A stretch of 64,000 nt of DNA, from assembly GCA_041741535.1 (NCBI GenBank), contig JBGSJV010000125.1, forward strand, positions 1-64,000. Direction: 5' to 3'. The number at the start of each line of letters is the position of its first letter. Position 1 is the stretch's first letter. Origin of the DNA: M30B19 sp041741535 (lineage in GTDB: Bacteria > Planctomycetota > Planctomycetia > Pirellulales > Pirellulaceae). The notes beneath the pieces were generated by a model that searched no databases, was not told the DNA's origin, and saw only the letters and a program-made list of their open reading frames with translations. Positions 25,558-34,958 of the stretch are shown piece by piece. The position numbers were made by a program, and so were the translations under genes.

Positions 25558-28500
25558 TTAACGATCGAGCGAGCCCAACTCCAACGAGTAGCTGCCAGCC
25601 CGTAATTCTTCGTGCCGAGTCGATTCCAGAGGCTTCAGAAATACCTCTCGATCTTTCATGTCCGCCATGACTTGTTTCCAAGGGACTCCGTGGCCATGCA
25701 ATACTACCGATAAATGCTGGACCAGTCGAGCATCCGGTTTGCTCGCACGCGGCGTTGCGATGTAGGTGTCGCCCGGATCATGAACCTGAAACTCCAAGGG
25801 AGGACTGGACCAAGCACCCCACGGCGATTCGGCTTTGGCAGGTTCGATGAGAAGTTGCCAAGCGTAGCCGGTCGGAATGTCCTCCAGCGCAAAGCGGCCC
25901 CCTTTGTCGGAGCGAGTATTCGTCACCACACTGCTGGAGGGCGGTAGATCGTCGCCTACCAACGAGATCCGAACACCGTCCAAGGGTTCCCCGCTGGGAT
26001 CGGTGACGATGCCCGTGAGTTTGGCGGAGGGCAACATTACAAAATTGATTTCCTGGGCGCGGCCTGGCAAGAACAAGTTTTTATCGGTCATACCGGGCCA
26101 TTTTGCATCGGGACCTGGCGTTTCCAGCGCTGCCCAACAATCTCCTTGGCGGTGCAGGTTCTGTTCGAAGTGGCCTGCCAACTGGACCGAGATCGTCGCG
26201 ACCTGCGCGGAGATGGCATCGGAAGAAAGCAAGCCAGGTCCAAAGCGCAGGTCGTAGTTGCCATCCGCATCCGTCACGGTCGTTCCGGTTCTCTTGAGCG
26301 AGCCTATGCCACAATGAGCATGAACGGCGACGTTGGCCAACGGCTTGCCGTTTCGATCCGTGACCCGACCTTGCGCTGACCAAGGTTGCGGCGGAGCCGT
26401 CGCTTCGCGCCGGACGTTTTTCAGCGCGCCGGTGATGTCTTCGACATAAGTCGGCCAAAGCTCCTTTGTCGGCTTCGGCAGACTCAAGACATAAACGTGC
26501 CCCAAGGTCGTCTCACCCAAGTCATCGACCTTAACGTTTTGAAAGACTTTCTCTTGTCCGGGTACGGGCCACCCTGCTTGAAAATCAGCGGCGATTTTTT
26601 TCTCTTGGAATCGGACCGCGATCGTGTGCATATCCGATTTCAAATTTGTCGGCGAATGCTGCAAGTAGATTTCGCCTTGTCCGATGGTGACCGTCCAGTC
26701 CTCCGGTTTGATCTTGACGAGATTGGCGATCAGTTGTTCGCGTGGCCCCAAGGTGCCAGGACCTAGCGTGACTTGAAGGTGATTGGAGTCCTGCCAAATG
26801 GTCGACGCCGCCCACTCGCCACCCTCCGCAAACACCTCGTATTCCCGAGCGTCAGCCAGGAGAAAAAGCGAAGCGACATCAACGTTTTCCCACAACGTGC
26901 GGACCTCGCCTGGTTGCAACGTTTCCCTTTGTCCCGAAGTTTGCGGACGGGAACCGATGAACGGTGGCGGCAACTCGGGCCGCGGCATATCCACCCGCAA
27001 AACCCGAAACGGAGCGTAATCTTGCGGATCAAATTTGGTGGGCTTTTCACCCACGTTCCGCAATTCAAGTTTCAACAACACGGGTTCGCCGACTTTGGGC
27101 GCCTGCGTCTGCAGAGTCAATCGCGACTGCAACCCCGAAGAGTTGGCCAAAGGTCCCCACTCCTGTTCATCCGCCGGTTCGGTTTTGCGCATCGGCTCTT
27201 CCTGCCATGGCTGCAAACGGGATTCCGAAGTGTTCGACTCCATACCATTGCTTGACTCCACGTTGCCAGTGTTCTCGCGATTGGCATTTTCCTGCATCAG
27301 CCGAGCAAGGTCGTAATGCCACTGCATTTTCATCGCCATTGGTGCGTATCGAGTCTGTGAATCATGGTCGATCATGTATCGAATGGCGCCGTGGGGTGGC
27401 TCTGCTTCGTCCGAAGGAGCGCCAGTTGCCAGATGCAACTTCGCCTGAACAACCGGCGTAAAATCATGCTCGGCGGGATTTTGGAAGGCCGCATGTAACG
27501 TGACAACAAATTCATTAGCAACTTCTCGCACCGTTGCCATCAACAATTCGGCCCCATTATCCGCCGAGGCCTCGACGCGAACGACACCTGTCGAGTCAAG
27601 CAACTTGATCCGTCCATTCGAGATCGTCACCTTGGTTTCTGGGCCTTCGCTAGAAACGGACACCGCTTCGCCCGTGAACTCGGCCCGCACCCCGGAACCC
27701 TCCGGCAAATGCAAGACGATCTCCGCGGCATCCATACCAACACCGGATTCCGTACCCAAGACATACTCCACCTTGGGCGACGAGACCAGTGTCTCCTGGT
27801 CGGTTACCCGGCCTTGCAACTGTTCGAGCCGATTGCCAGTCGTGTCAGCAAACTTCGCCAACAACGCTTCCGGAGAACGCCCTGTTTCGCTGCTTCTCAG
27901 TTCTGCCAAGGTCAAACGATCGTTGGCGCGCTGAAGTTCGGATAACGTTGGCGCCGTAGAAGCGTCTTGGTCGTCTGGAAACTTCATCAAGTAAAAATCG
28001 CCAGTCGCCGCCCAAACAAATCCTTCGCCCAAGGGCCCCCTCAACATTCGAGCCCAATTGCTCCCCAAAACGCCAAGACTTGAATTCTCGTCATTCAAAA
28101 CCAGCGCGTTCACGGGACCGATGTCCGGACCCAAGGTCAAATTGACCCGTTCGATCCGCACGACCCGAAACCGCGTCTGCTCCGTCTTGTTGACTCCATA
28201 GAAGGCCAGATGCCCGGGAATCCAGATCGTGTCATCGACATAGGGCACGATCTTGTGTTGACCAGCAGGTTCGGTCATCTCGTTGACCGTAATGGTTTGT
28301 AGCTTCGTTTCTTTCACGTGCGTTTGATCAGGTAGTGTCTCGCGTGTAACGACCGACAATTCACCAGTTTGCGGATCCAGCAGCACTCCAGGAATCAGAT
28401 GGGAGACTTGTGGCAAGCTGTCTCGTGTTCTTGGCGGTTGATCGCCGAAGTCGATCTCACCCCAATCGACCGCACCAAGTTCTTTGGCAATGCGCGCTGG

Positions 28501-29880
28501 AACAAATGTGTAGTTGAATAGATTTGAGTACTTCATATCGACGTTCGCTTGGCGCCCATCGGTACCAAATAAAACTACATTCGCAAGGACGGGATGGCTT
28601 TGACCCGTTCGCTCGTCGACTTTACTGACTTCGCGTTGATGTCGTGGCCAGTCATCTGTGGGAACTGCGGTCGTCAACCAAGCTCGGTTTTCGAGCGTTT
28701 GTGTTGGCAAGTCGACGACACTCTCGTTCACCGGTTCGTTCCCAGTCGACTCGGACACACTCGCGAGAACCGTGACCCACATTGCACCCACCAATATCCC
28801 TGCGACCGAAAGCGTCAACAGGCCCGCTGTCCAACGCGGCGATGGGCGATTCTCTGTTGGTAGGACCAACCGCCGAATTCGGTGGACCAACGCTCCTCCG
28901 GCGGCCGACATCGCCAGCCCCGTCGCACAACGATTTTCTTCTAAATGCAACAATGCCTTGGCCAAGACCAAACAGTCGCCACAGACTTGAATTGCCATGT
29001 CGTCACAGCAGTTTTCTCGTTCGCGTCGGATCGCGGCCGAAACCCACCAGACCACCGGATGATAAAACAGCAATGTCTCCAGGAATGATTGAACCACGTT
29101 GACGATCCAGTCATGACGGCGAATATGCGCCAACTCATGCGCCAAGATCGACTCAACTTCGGTAACCGTAAGCCCCGACAAGAGGCTCGCCGGAATAATT
29201 AATGCGGGCCGCCAAAACCCAATCACCGCTGGCACCGGTACCTCGCACGATTGGAACAAATCTAGCGGTAGGCGGATATTCATTCGCTCAAGCAACCGCT
29301 CCACACTTTGGCGGATCCGCACATCCACGATGACCTGCGCACGACTCCGCAAACGATGAATTCGCCAAAGTCCACCCAACAACCTCAGCGACAATAGCAG
29401 TACCCCGGTCAACCAAACCGTCGCAATGATGGGCATCCAATGGCTTTGAGTACTCCACCAAGTATTGCCGGTTGAAGCTGGATCTCCCTCATCGGAAAGC
29501 GATTCTTGTAACTGAACCGCTGGAACAGGCAACGAATCTTGCGCCCGAAACGGTGGTACGGTCGGCTGTGCGACGGACACCTGCGGAAGACTCGACGTTT
29601 GGTTCGGCAAATCAAGTTGCGCACATTCGAGGCTACTCCAGCTGGCAGGCTCGCTTTGGGCCACCAGCAAAGCCAGCGTCACGACGGGGCAAATCGCGAG
29701 CACAACCAGTCCCGCGCATGCTGTGTAATACCGTGCGGCAGCCGCATGAAGCCGCAATGCCCAAAGGCTCAAGGCCAATGGCCCCGCCACCACAAACCCC
29801 TGCCACAAGAAATGGACCACCGTCCAACCCATAAGTTCAACTAGTGGATGCTGCCAAAACCACTGCAACAACTCGTTCAT
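25558..29880 (-). CDS. Giant BlaR1/MecR1-like M56 peptidase, antirepressor partner of BlaI
   Basis: A 1440-residue membrane metallopeptidase. N-terminal membrane helices are followed by the M56 zinc motif LAHELAHIRRHDW and, later, ERENCCDD, as in BlaR1. Members sense a signal and cleave or inactivate the cognate BlaI repressor. Unlike BlaR1 (~600 residues, penicillin-binding sensor), this protein has a ~1050-residue tail. Part (about 425-650) weakly resembles a retropepsin fold (TFVPARIAKELGAV, LGVLGSNWARML) but lacks the DTG motif. Near residues 1185-1370 are two carboxypeptidase-regulatory-like modules (GRVTDRNGKPLANVAVHA; GIVTDPSGEPLDGVRISL). No beta-lactam-binding motif was recognised, so the inducer is unknown. 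Its ATG overlaps the BlaI stop (ATGA). Confidence 0.88.
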   Translation of the reverse strand: MNELLQWFWQHPLVELMGWTVVHFLWQGFVVAGPLALSLWALRLHAAAARYYTACAGLVVLAICPVVTLALLVAQSEPASWSSLECAQLDLPNQTSSLPQVSVAQPTVPPFRAQDSLPVPAVQLQESLSDEGDPASTGNTWWSTQSHWMPIIATVWLTGVLLLSLRLLGGLWRIHRLRSRAQVIVDVRIRQSVERLLERMNIRLPLDLFQSCEVPVPAVIGFWRPALIIPASLLSGLTVTEVESILAHELAHIRRHDWIVNVVQSFLETLLFYHPVVWWVSAAIRRERENCCDDMAIQVCGDCLVLAKALLHLEENRCATGLAMSAAGGALVHRIRRLVLPTENRPSPRWTAGLLTLSVAGILVGAMWVTVLASVSESTGNEPVNESVVDLPTQTLENRAWLTTAVPTDDWPRHQREVSKVDERTGQSHPVLANVVLFGTDGRQANVDMKYSNLFNYTFVPARIAKELGAVDWGEIDFGDQPPRTRDSLPQVSHLIPGVLLDPQTGELSVVTRETLPDQTHVKETKLQTITVNEMTEPAGQHKIVPYVDDTIWIPGHLAFYGVNKTEQTRFRVVRIERVNLTLGPDIGPVNALVLNDENSSLGVLGSNWARMLRGPLGEGFVWAATGDFYLMKFPDDQDASTAPTLSELQRANDRLTLAELRSSETGRSPEALLAKFADTTGNRLEQLQGRVTDQETLVSSPKVEYVLGTESGVGMDAAEIVLHLPEGSGVRAEFTGEAVSVSSEGPETKVTISNGRIKLLDSTGVVRVEASADNGAELLMATVREVANEFVVTLHAAFQNPAEHDFTPVVQAKLHLATGAPSDEAEPPHGAIRYMIDHDSQTRYAPMAMKMQWHYDLARLMQENANRENTGNVESSNGMESNTSESRLQPWQEEPMRKTEPADEQEWGPLANSSGLQSRLTLQTQAPKVGEPVLLKLELRNVGEKPTKFDPQDYAPFRVLRVDMPRPELPPPFIGSRPQTSGQRETLQPGEVRTLWENVDVASLFLLADAREYEVFAEGGEWAASTIWQDSNHLQVTLGPGTLGPREQLIANLVKIKPEDWTVTIGQGEIYLQHSPTNLKSDMHTIAVRFQEKKIAADFQAGWPVPGQEKVFQNVKVDDLGETTLGHVYVLSLPKPTKELWPTYVEDITGALKNVRREATAPPQPWSAQGRVTDRNGKPLANVAVHAHCGIGSLKRTGTTVTDADGNYDLRFGPGLLSSDAISAQVATISVQLAGHFEQNLHRQGDCWAALETPGPDAKWPGMTDKNLFLPGRAQEINFVMLPSAKLTGIVTDPSGEPLDGVRISLVGDDLPPSSSVVTNTRSDKGGRFALEDIPTGYAWQLLIEPAKAESPWGAWSSPPLEFQVHDPGDTYIATPRASKPDARLVQHLSVVLHGHGVPWKQVMADMKDREVFLKPLESTRHEELRAGSYSLELGSLDR

Positions 29881-30245
29881 TGGGAGTCCCTTTCCAATTC
29901 GTCGATTAAATTGCGAATCTCGCGGAGTTCTTCCGGTGTTGATTTTTTCGCCGCCAAAGCTTGCAACACCAACTGCTGAGCCGAACCCGCAAAAACCTGC
30001 TCCACGAGTTCACTTACCAAACGGCGCTGGGTCTTTTGCCGAGTAACCAACGCGGTATAAACGTGCGAGCGATTCGAGTCGTCGCGCCCCAACAGCCCTT
30101 TTTCAAACATGATCTGCATCAGCTTGAGCGTGGTTGTGTAACCCGTCCCACGCTCGGCTTCTAAGATGTCCTGGACCTGACGAACCGTCGACGGCCCTTG
30201 CTCCCACAATACCTGCAGGATCGCCAACTCGGCGTCGGTGGGCAT
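29877..30245 (-). CDS. BlaI/MecI family transcriptional repressor
   Basis: A 122-residue winged-helix repressor (PF03965). The DNA-binding part is PTDAELAILQVLWEQGPSTVRQVQDIL followed in the family order by GYTTTLKLMQIMFEKGLLGRD; the C-terminal helices mediate dimerisation. The ATG at 30245 has AAGGAG 7 bases upstream, so it is preferred over a GTG at 30266. It heads an operon with the M56 peptidase (4-bp overlap) and lies just downstream of a consensus promoter with two dyads. It very likely represses its own operon until the peptidase inactivates it. Confidence 0.95.
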   Translation of the reverse strand: MPTDAELAILQVLWEQGPSTVRQVQDILEAERGTGYTTTLKLMQIMFEKGLLGRDDSNRSHVYTALVTRQKTQRRLVSELVEQVFAGSAQQLVLQALAAKKSTPEELREIRNLIDELERDSQ

Positions 30246-30334
30246 GGGAATCTCCTTGTTCGTCACGTGTCAAATCCTCCGAGTTCAGCCCCCTGTAATC
30301 CGCTCCCCAGGACAACGATCCGCGGACGAGAGCA

Positions 30335-30363
30335 ATTATACGAACCGATTCGTAGTTTGTCAA
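30335..30363 (-). promoter_or_regulatory. Consensus sigma70 promoter of the blaI-M56 operon
   Basis: On the minus strand a perfect TTGACA (30363-30358), a 17-bp spacer and a perfect TATAAT (30340-30335) lie about 90 bp before the BlaI-type start. The spacer is almost filled by an operator dyad, as expected for a strong promoter kept off by a repressor. Confidence 0.88.
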
Positions 30364-30376
30364 CGAAAGATTTCGT
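30339..30376. promoter_or_regulatory. Twin operator dyads for the BlaI-type repressor
   Basis: Dyad 1 (30339-30354) reads TACGAA-CCGA-TTCGTA, with perfect 6-bp arms, inside the promoter spacer and touching the -10. Dyad 2 (30363-30376) reads ACGAA-AGAT-TTCGT at the upstream edge of the -35. Their centres are 23 bp apart, about two helical turns, so two repressor dimers could sit on the same DNA face. The half-site differs from the classic TACA/TGTA of staphylococcal BlaI. Confidence 0.75.
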
Positions 30377-30773
30377 AGATTCGCGGACACCGGTGTCTCA
30401 CCGAGGCACAAACGCAGGCAGAGACAAATTCCGACTTCTGAGGGACTTCGAGCTGACGGCCCCGATCGGACACGCCATTGCCTTGCGGCGTCCCCCGACT
30501 TCGTGCTTCGCGTGAGCCTTTCGCGGTCGAACAGCCCGCCTCGACCAACGCGTTGGATTCATCGACCCACGCATCTCATCGAGGCACGAAAAGAAAGATC
30601 ACGGCCTCCAAAGGGACGTGCTTGAGTAATCGCATCTTCGCGTCGCGTAATTCGATTGCTTCTGCGCGATATGAACAGAAATATTTACCATATCGACTGC
30701 ATTTTCCTGACCAAGCAAATTCCATTTAGGTAAACGACGGAAGAATTGAAGCTCTTGCTGCTCGGCCCAACCT
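30377..30773 (+). other. Intergenic stretch with no gene recognised
   Basis: Between the blaI promoter and the 3' end of the AraC gene. Short frames are present but none looks coding, and no RNA gene was recognised. Confidence 0.5.
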
Positions 30774-31583
30774 TTACTTAAAACGTGCCCGGAAATCAGT
30801 TGGGGTATAACCTAAGCGACTGCGGAACGCACTGGTGAGGTGGCTGTGACTGGCAAAACCAGTATCCATCGCAATTCTCGTTACATCGTAACTGGTGTGA
30901 AGAAGGAGCCACTGAGCTCGACGAATTCGTTGAGCGATAACATACTGTGCGGGTGTCGTTCCAAAGGAATGCCGGAACGCAATCAATAAATGGTGAGGTG
31001 TCATGCTGGAAAGTTTGGCAAGCGCATCTACTGTGATTTGTTCTGCAAGATTCTCAAAGACATAATCGCGAAGATAGCGAGCCTGGGACTGATCCAGCAG
31101 CGGACTGCAATCCCTCGTAGTGCAGTCAGTCCCATGTAGATATCTCTCTCCGAGATGAGAATGAATCGACGCGGAGAGTTCGCGTATATGCATTTGCGAT
31201 ACGTCATCGGTTTTTGCAGCAATCATCGCAAGGTTTGCAACGGCCGAGTGCAAACCATAATCTCGCCAACCAGCGAGAATGTCACATTCCGTAGTCGAAG
31301 AATCAACGCGTTTGCACATGGAGATGACCGCATAGTGAATATGACCGCCTGTGGCCCGACTGCGGTATGTTCTCTCTGCGGGAACCGTCCAGATTTCACC
31401 CGAGACTGCAGGACCAACGCAGCCCGCGTGACCGTCAATTTCGGTCTCTAGGGAATCCATATATCCTCCCAGGTGAACAATGAAATGGTGCTTGTCGTCA
31501 CCCACTTGCCATTCCTTGGCGTTACGAATGTCCTCGGTGGCTACCAACAATTGAAATTCAGGTAAGTGAAAATCTGAAAACAT
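30774..31583 (-). CDS. AraC family transcriptional regulator
   Basis: A 269-residue regulator. The C-terminal ~100 residues hold the two helix-turn-helix motifs of AraC/XylS proteins (ITVDALAKLSSMTPHHLLIAF and VTRIAMDTGFASHSHLTSAF, ending RSRLGYTPTDFR). The N-terminal part should bind an effector, with no family recognised. The ATG at 31583 has GGAG 5 bases upstream; a frame to 31733 lacks such a site. It is divergent from the first short-chain dehydrogenase gene with 218 bp between starts, and probably controls it. Confidence 0.92.
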   Translation of the reverse strand: MFSDFHLPEFQLLVATEDIRNAKEWQVGDDKHHFIVHLGGYMDSLETEIDGHAGCVGPAVSGEIWTVPAERTYRSRATGGHIHYAVISMCKRVDSSTTECDILAGWRDYGLHSAVANLAMIAAKTDDVSQMHIRELSASIHSHLGERYLHGTDCTTRDCSPLLDQSQARYLRDYVFENLAEQITVDALAKLSSMTPHHLLIAFRHSFGTTPAQYVIAQRIRRAQWLLLHTSYDVTRIAMDTGFASHSHLTSAFRSRLGYTPTDFRARFK

Positions 31584-31737
31584 AGGGACTCCAAACAGGC
31601 GACGACAGGGTTTCACCAAATTATCGCATTGCAATTGGTGCTGCAAGGCACGGAAACTGGGTTGCCACAACAGCCTAATAGCTTTGCTCGGAGAATTTGA
31701 AAGCGGCCTAGGAGCTGTTTTGCTAACGTACACCGAT

Positions 31738-31751
31738 TCGCAGATTTGCGA
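31738..31751. promoter_or_regulatory. Small inverted repeat between the AraC gene and the dehydrogenase gene
   Basis: TCGCA-GATT-TGCGA forms a perfect 5-bp dyad about 50 bp before the dehydrogenase start. It is a possible regulator site; AraC proteins more often use direct repeats, so this is weak. Confidence 0.25.
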
Positions 31752-31801
31752 CCAAACGGTACGAAGCAGTCAGACAACATTTAATGAGGAGTCCCTAAAA
31801 T

Positions 31802-32578
31802 ATGAGCAATCCTAATTTGATCAAAGGCAAAGTGGTCATCGTGGCAGGTGGCGCAAAGAATCTTGGTGGACTGATTTCCCGTGATATGGCAGCTCAGGGA
31901 GCTGAAGCCGTCACCGTTCATTACAACAGCACTGGAACGAAAAAGGATGCGGATGAGACAGTGGCAGCTATCGAAAAAGCGGGGGCCAAGGCCATCGCAA
32001 TCCAAGGTGACTTAACCAGAGTTGTGGAATGTACCCGGCTGTTTGACGAAACGATCAAGGCTTTTGGTCGGGTTGACATCGCCATCAACACGTCTGGCAT
32101 GGTCATCAAAAAGCCGATCATTGAAGCCACAGAAGAAGACTACGACAAGATTTTTGCAATCAACTCAAAAGCCGCCTTCTTCTTCATTCAAGAAGCTGGC
32201 AAGAAGCTCGCTGACCGGGGCAAGATTTGCACCATTGTTAGTTCGCTCCTGGCCGCCTACACCGACTCTTATGCGATCTATCCGGGCAGCAAGGCTCCGA
32301 TCGAGCATTTCACGCGAGCCGCGTCAAAAGAATTTGGAGCGAGAGGAATCAGCGTGACTGCTGTGGGGCCTGGACCAATGGAAACGCCTTTCTTCTATGG
32401 GCAAGAGACTAAAGAAGCGGCCCAGTACAATCAAACCGCTGCTGCCCTAAGCAGATTTACGGCGACGGGCCTTACAGCTCCCGAAGACATCGTTCCCATC
32501 GTAAGGTTACTGGTCAGCGAAGGGTGGTGGATCACAGGGCAAACCATTTTCGCCAACGGTGGCTACACGACTCGATGA
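31802..32578 (+). CDS. Short-chain dehydrogenase/reductase (first of two)
   Basis: A 258-residue Rossmann-fold oxidoreductase. The NAD(P) motif reads VIVAGGAKNLGGLISRD, the IAINTSG segment stands for the usual NNAG, and the active site is Ser in IVSS with YPGSK supplying Tyr and Lys. The tail ITGQTIFANGGYT is typical of classical SDRs. Substrate unknown. GGAG lies 11-14 bases before the ATG. It begins a plus-strand run that continues to 36295 and is divergent from the AraC gene. Confidence 0.9.
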   Translation: MSNPNLIKGKVVIVAGGAKNLGGLISRDMAAQGAEAVTVHYNSTGTKKDADETVAAIEKAGAKAIAIQGDLTRVVECTRLFDETIKAFGRVDIAINTSGMVIKKPIIEATEEDYDKIFAINSKAAFFFIQEAGKKLADRGKICTIVSSLLAAYTDSYAIYPGSKAPIEHFTRAASKEFGARGISVTAVGPGPMETPFFYGQETKEAAQYNQTAAALSRFTATGLTAPEDIVPIVRLLVSEGWWITGQTIFANGGYTTR

Positions 32579-32696
32579 TCGATCGATGAGCGGTTTTATT
32601 TTTAAGCATGTATCGCAAATCAGTTGAGGCCCACAGAATGAACACCCAACCGTATTGGATCACGACACAGCACTCTCCACGGGAGTATCCTTTCTC

Positions 32697-33446
32697 ATGA
32701 GCTCAACAAATTCTACTCGTTCGGCGATTGTTACTGGCTCGTCACGCGGAATCGGGGCATGCATTGCAAACCGGCTCGCCCGAGACGGCATCGGTGTCGT
32801 CGTCAACTTTTCCGGGGCGGAGGCGGAAGCTCAGTCCGTGGTGCGGGAGATCGTCGTTAGTGGCGGGCATGCAATCGCCGTCCAGGCGGACATACGCGAT
32901 CCGGCCGCGTTCGCCCGTTTGTTCGACGCTGCCGACCGCGAATTCGGCGGGACTGACATCCTGGTGAATAACGCTGGTGTCATTCAACCGGGCATGGTTC
33001 CGATTGCCGACACTGACGATGATCTGTTCGCAAGGCTCATTGACATCAACCTGAAGGGAACATTCCATGGATTGCGTCTTGCAGCGAAACGTCTGCGGAT
33101 GGGCGGTCGGATCGTGAATTTCTCGACGAGCCTAGTCGAACTTGCAATACCGGGTACCGCAGTTTACGCGGCAGCAAAAGTGGGTGTAGAGCAATTGACG
33201 AACGTTTTTGCAAAGGAACTCCGCGGTCGCGACATTACTGTGAATGCGGTCGCGCCTGGCCCCACCGCGACGAGTTTATTCCTCGACGGCAAGTCGGAGG
33301 AACTCATCGCGCAATCATCTAAGGCGGCTCCACTCGAACGACTGGGCTCCCCAGACGACATTGCTGGAATTGTATCCTTCCTTGTCGGACCTGACGGAGG
33401 ATGGGTCAATGGCCAGACGATACGAGCAAATGGAGGGCTTATTTGA
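32697..33446 (+). CDS. Short-chain dehydrogenase/reductase (second of two)
   Basis: A 249-residue classical SDR with TGSSRGIG at the cofactor site, NNAG, Ser in NFSTS and YAAAK for Tyr/Lys, and the end VNGQTIRANGG. The N-terminal Arg in the glycine motif and VNFSGAEAE after strand 2 suggest NADP preference. It is only distantly similar to the preceding SDR. The ATG at 32697 has GGGAG about 10 bases upstream; a longer frame begins at 32655. The two may act in sequence on one substrate. Confidence 0.9.
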   Translation: MSSTNSTRSAIVTGSSRGIGACIANRLARDGIGVVVNFSGAEAEAQSVVREIVVSGGHAIAVQADIRDPAAFARLFDAADREFGGTDILVNNAGVIQPGMVPIADTDDDLFARLIDINLKGTFHGLRLAAKRLRMGGRIVNFSTSLVELAIPGTAVYAAAKVGVEQLTNVFAKELRGRDITVNAVAPGPTATSLFLDGKSEELIAQSSKAAPLERLGSPDDIAGIVSFLVGPDGGWVNGQTIRANGGLI

Positions 33447-33573
33447 TTGCGACATAAGAGACAAAAAAGCTAGCGATGATAATCGCAATCGTACTATTCT
33501 GTTTTGCAATTTCGTCGTTTCGGCAACCCTCGCGACGGAAATGTCAGTTGAACAATTTCAAAAGGACCAAGAT

Positions 33574-33891
33574 ATGCTTAGATCCTTATCTCAACCGCAA
33601 GTAAAATCGGCTCTCGATGCCTGGCAACGGAACGATCTTCCTGCTTGGCTGGAGCACTTCTCTGTCGACGCTAAGCTTTTCGATGACGGCAGCCCCCGCG
33701 ACTTTAAGAAGTTCTCAAGCGAAATTGGTAAGGAGCGATTCACCAGTATCGAGATGGAAGAAGATGGTGGCATGTCAATCTTTGGACATTTCCACAGCGA
33801 TCAATGGGGGGACTTCAAAACCTACTTCAAGCTTCACCTCGCGTCTGACGGAAAATTCGACAGGCTCGACATTGGACAGGCAAACTATTAA
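33574..33891 (+). CDS. Small NTF2-like (SnoaL-type) protein
   Basis: A 105-residue protein with the look of an NTF2-like fold: helix VKSALDAWQRNDLPAWLEHFS, then DAKLFDDGSP, and a final sheet YFKLHLASDGKFDRLDIGQ. Such domains are small enzymes or ligand-binding proteins; no function is assigned. AAGGA sits 7 bases before the ATG at 33574; another ATG at 33541 has a weaker site. A longer frame from 33244 overlaps the SDR gene and is not used. It is 45 bp upstream of the bestrophin gene. Confidence 0.7.
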   Translation: MLRSLSQPQVKSALDAWQRNDLPAWLEHFSVDAKLFDDGSPRDFKKFSSEIGKERFTSIEMEEDGGMSIFGHFHSDQWGDFKTYFKLHLASDGKFDRLDIGQANY

Positions 33892-33936
33892 CTGCTGACA
33901 GACCTTATGTGAGCGCATTTTAGGAAAACTCCCCGA

Positions 33937-34950
33937 ATGCATACCGGCAAACACTATACACTGGCGGAAATCGTCAAGTGGACACGACGAGAAACGGCAG
34001 TGTTCTTCGTGTTGGCTGCTGTCCCGACTTCTGCCTACGCATGGTTGAATTGGACTTGGTTGGCGATTCCCTGGGTGCCGATTGCATTGATCGGCACGGC
34101 AGTCGCCTTTGTAACTGGCTTTAAGAACAACGCATCCTATTCTCGGCTGTGGGAAGCGCGACAAATATGGGGCTCGCTTATCAACAATAGTCGCTACTGG
34201 GGTACACAGTGTTGTGACTTTCTAAGCAAGCCAGCCGCCGCTGAGACTATGGGTTGCGATGACAATCAAACGCAACGGCTCATCTACCGTCATATCGCAT
34301 TTGTAACGGCTCTTCGGTACCAACTTCGCAAGCCGAGATCATGGGAAACCATGTCCAAATCGCACAACATCGAATACCAAAGTCAATACGTTGTTGCGGA
34401 ATGGACTGGTGATCTCAAAAACGAGCTAATATCGTTGCTTGATGAGACCGAACTAGAACAAGTACTTGGATTCGCCAACATCGCAACTCAAGTTCTGGCA
34501 CTACAGTCACGTCAACTTGGAGAGCTAGTGCGAAATGAAAGGCTGTCAGAGTTTCAACGTGTCTTCATGTCGCAAACTATTGCCAAGTTTTTTGACGACC
34601 AGGGAAAAAGCGAGCGCATCAAGAACTTTCCCTATCCTCGTCAGTTCGCAACGTTGAATGTCTATTTCATTTGGCTGTTTATCTTTCTTGTGCCCTTCGG
34701 ATTGCTGCGCGAATTCGACAGGCTAGGCGAACATAGTGTGTGGCTGACGATTCCGGCAAGTATGATTGTTGCTTGGGTATTCCACACGATCGATAAGATC
34801 GGAGAGAGTTCGGAGAATCCATTTGAGGGTGGCCCCAACGATGTTCCAATCACTGCTTTAGCGCGCACACTCGAAATCGATCTTCGAGAAATGCTCGGCG
34901 AGACAGAACTTCCACTAATCGTTCAACCTGTGAACAACATTTTGACTTGA
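33937..34950 (+). CDS. Bestrophin-type anion channel
   Basis: A 337-residue membrane protein of the bestrophin/UPF0187 family (PF01062). Family signatures are clear: GFKNNASYSRLWEARQIWGS after the second helix, FLVPFGLL in a later helix, and SSENPFEGGPNDVP near the C-terminus, the acidic loop next to the bilayer. Bestrophins form pentameric channels for chloride and bicarbonate; some bacterial members conduct cations, so ion choice must be tested. It is followed directly by an LCIB-type carbonic anhydrase gene whose ribosome binding site overlaps this stop codon. That context favours bicarbonate as the physiological ion. Confidence 0.92.
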   Translation: MHTGKHYTLAEIVKWTRRETAVFFVLAAVPTSAYAWLNWTWLAIPWVPIALIGTAVAFVTGFKNNASYSRLWEARQIWGSLINNSRYWGTQCCDFLSKPAAAETMGCDDNQTQRLIYRHIAFVTALRYQLRKPRSWETMSKSHNIEYQSQYVVAEWTGDLKNELISLLDETELEQVLGFANIATQVLALQSRQLGELVRNERLSEFQRVFMSQTIAKFFDDQGKSERIKNFPYPRQFATLNVYFIWLFIFLVPFGLLREFDRLGEHSVWLTIPASMIVAWVFHTIDKIGESSENPFEGGPNDVPITALARTLEIDLREMLGETELPLIVQPVNNILT

Positions 34951-34958
34951 GGACCTTT

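Noticed and set aside
33244..33573. Longer NTF2-like frame overlapping the second dehydrogenase
   Set aside because: The extra part overlaps the dehydrogenase gene in another frame and has no ribosome binding site.
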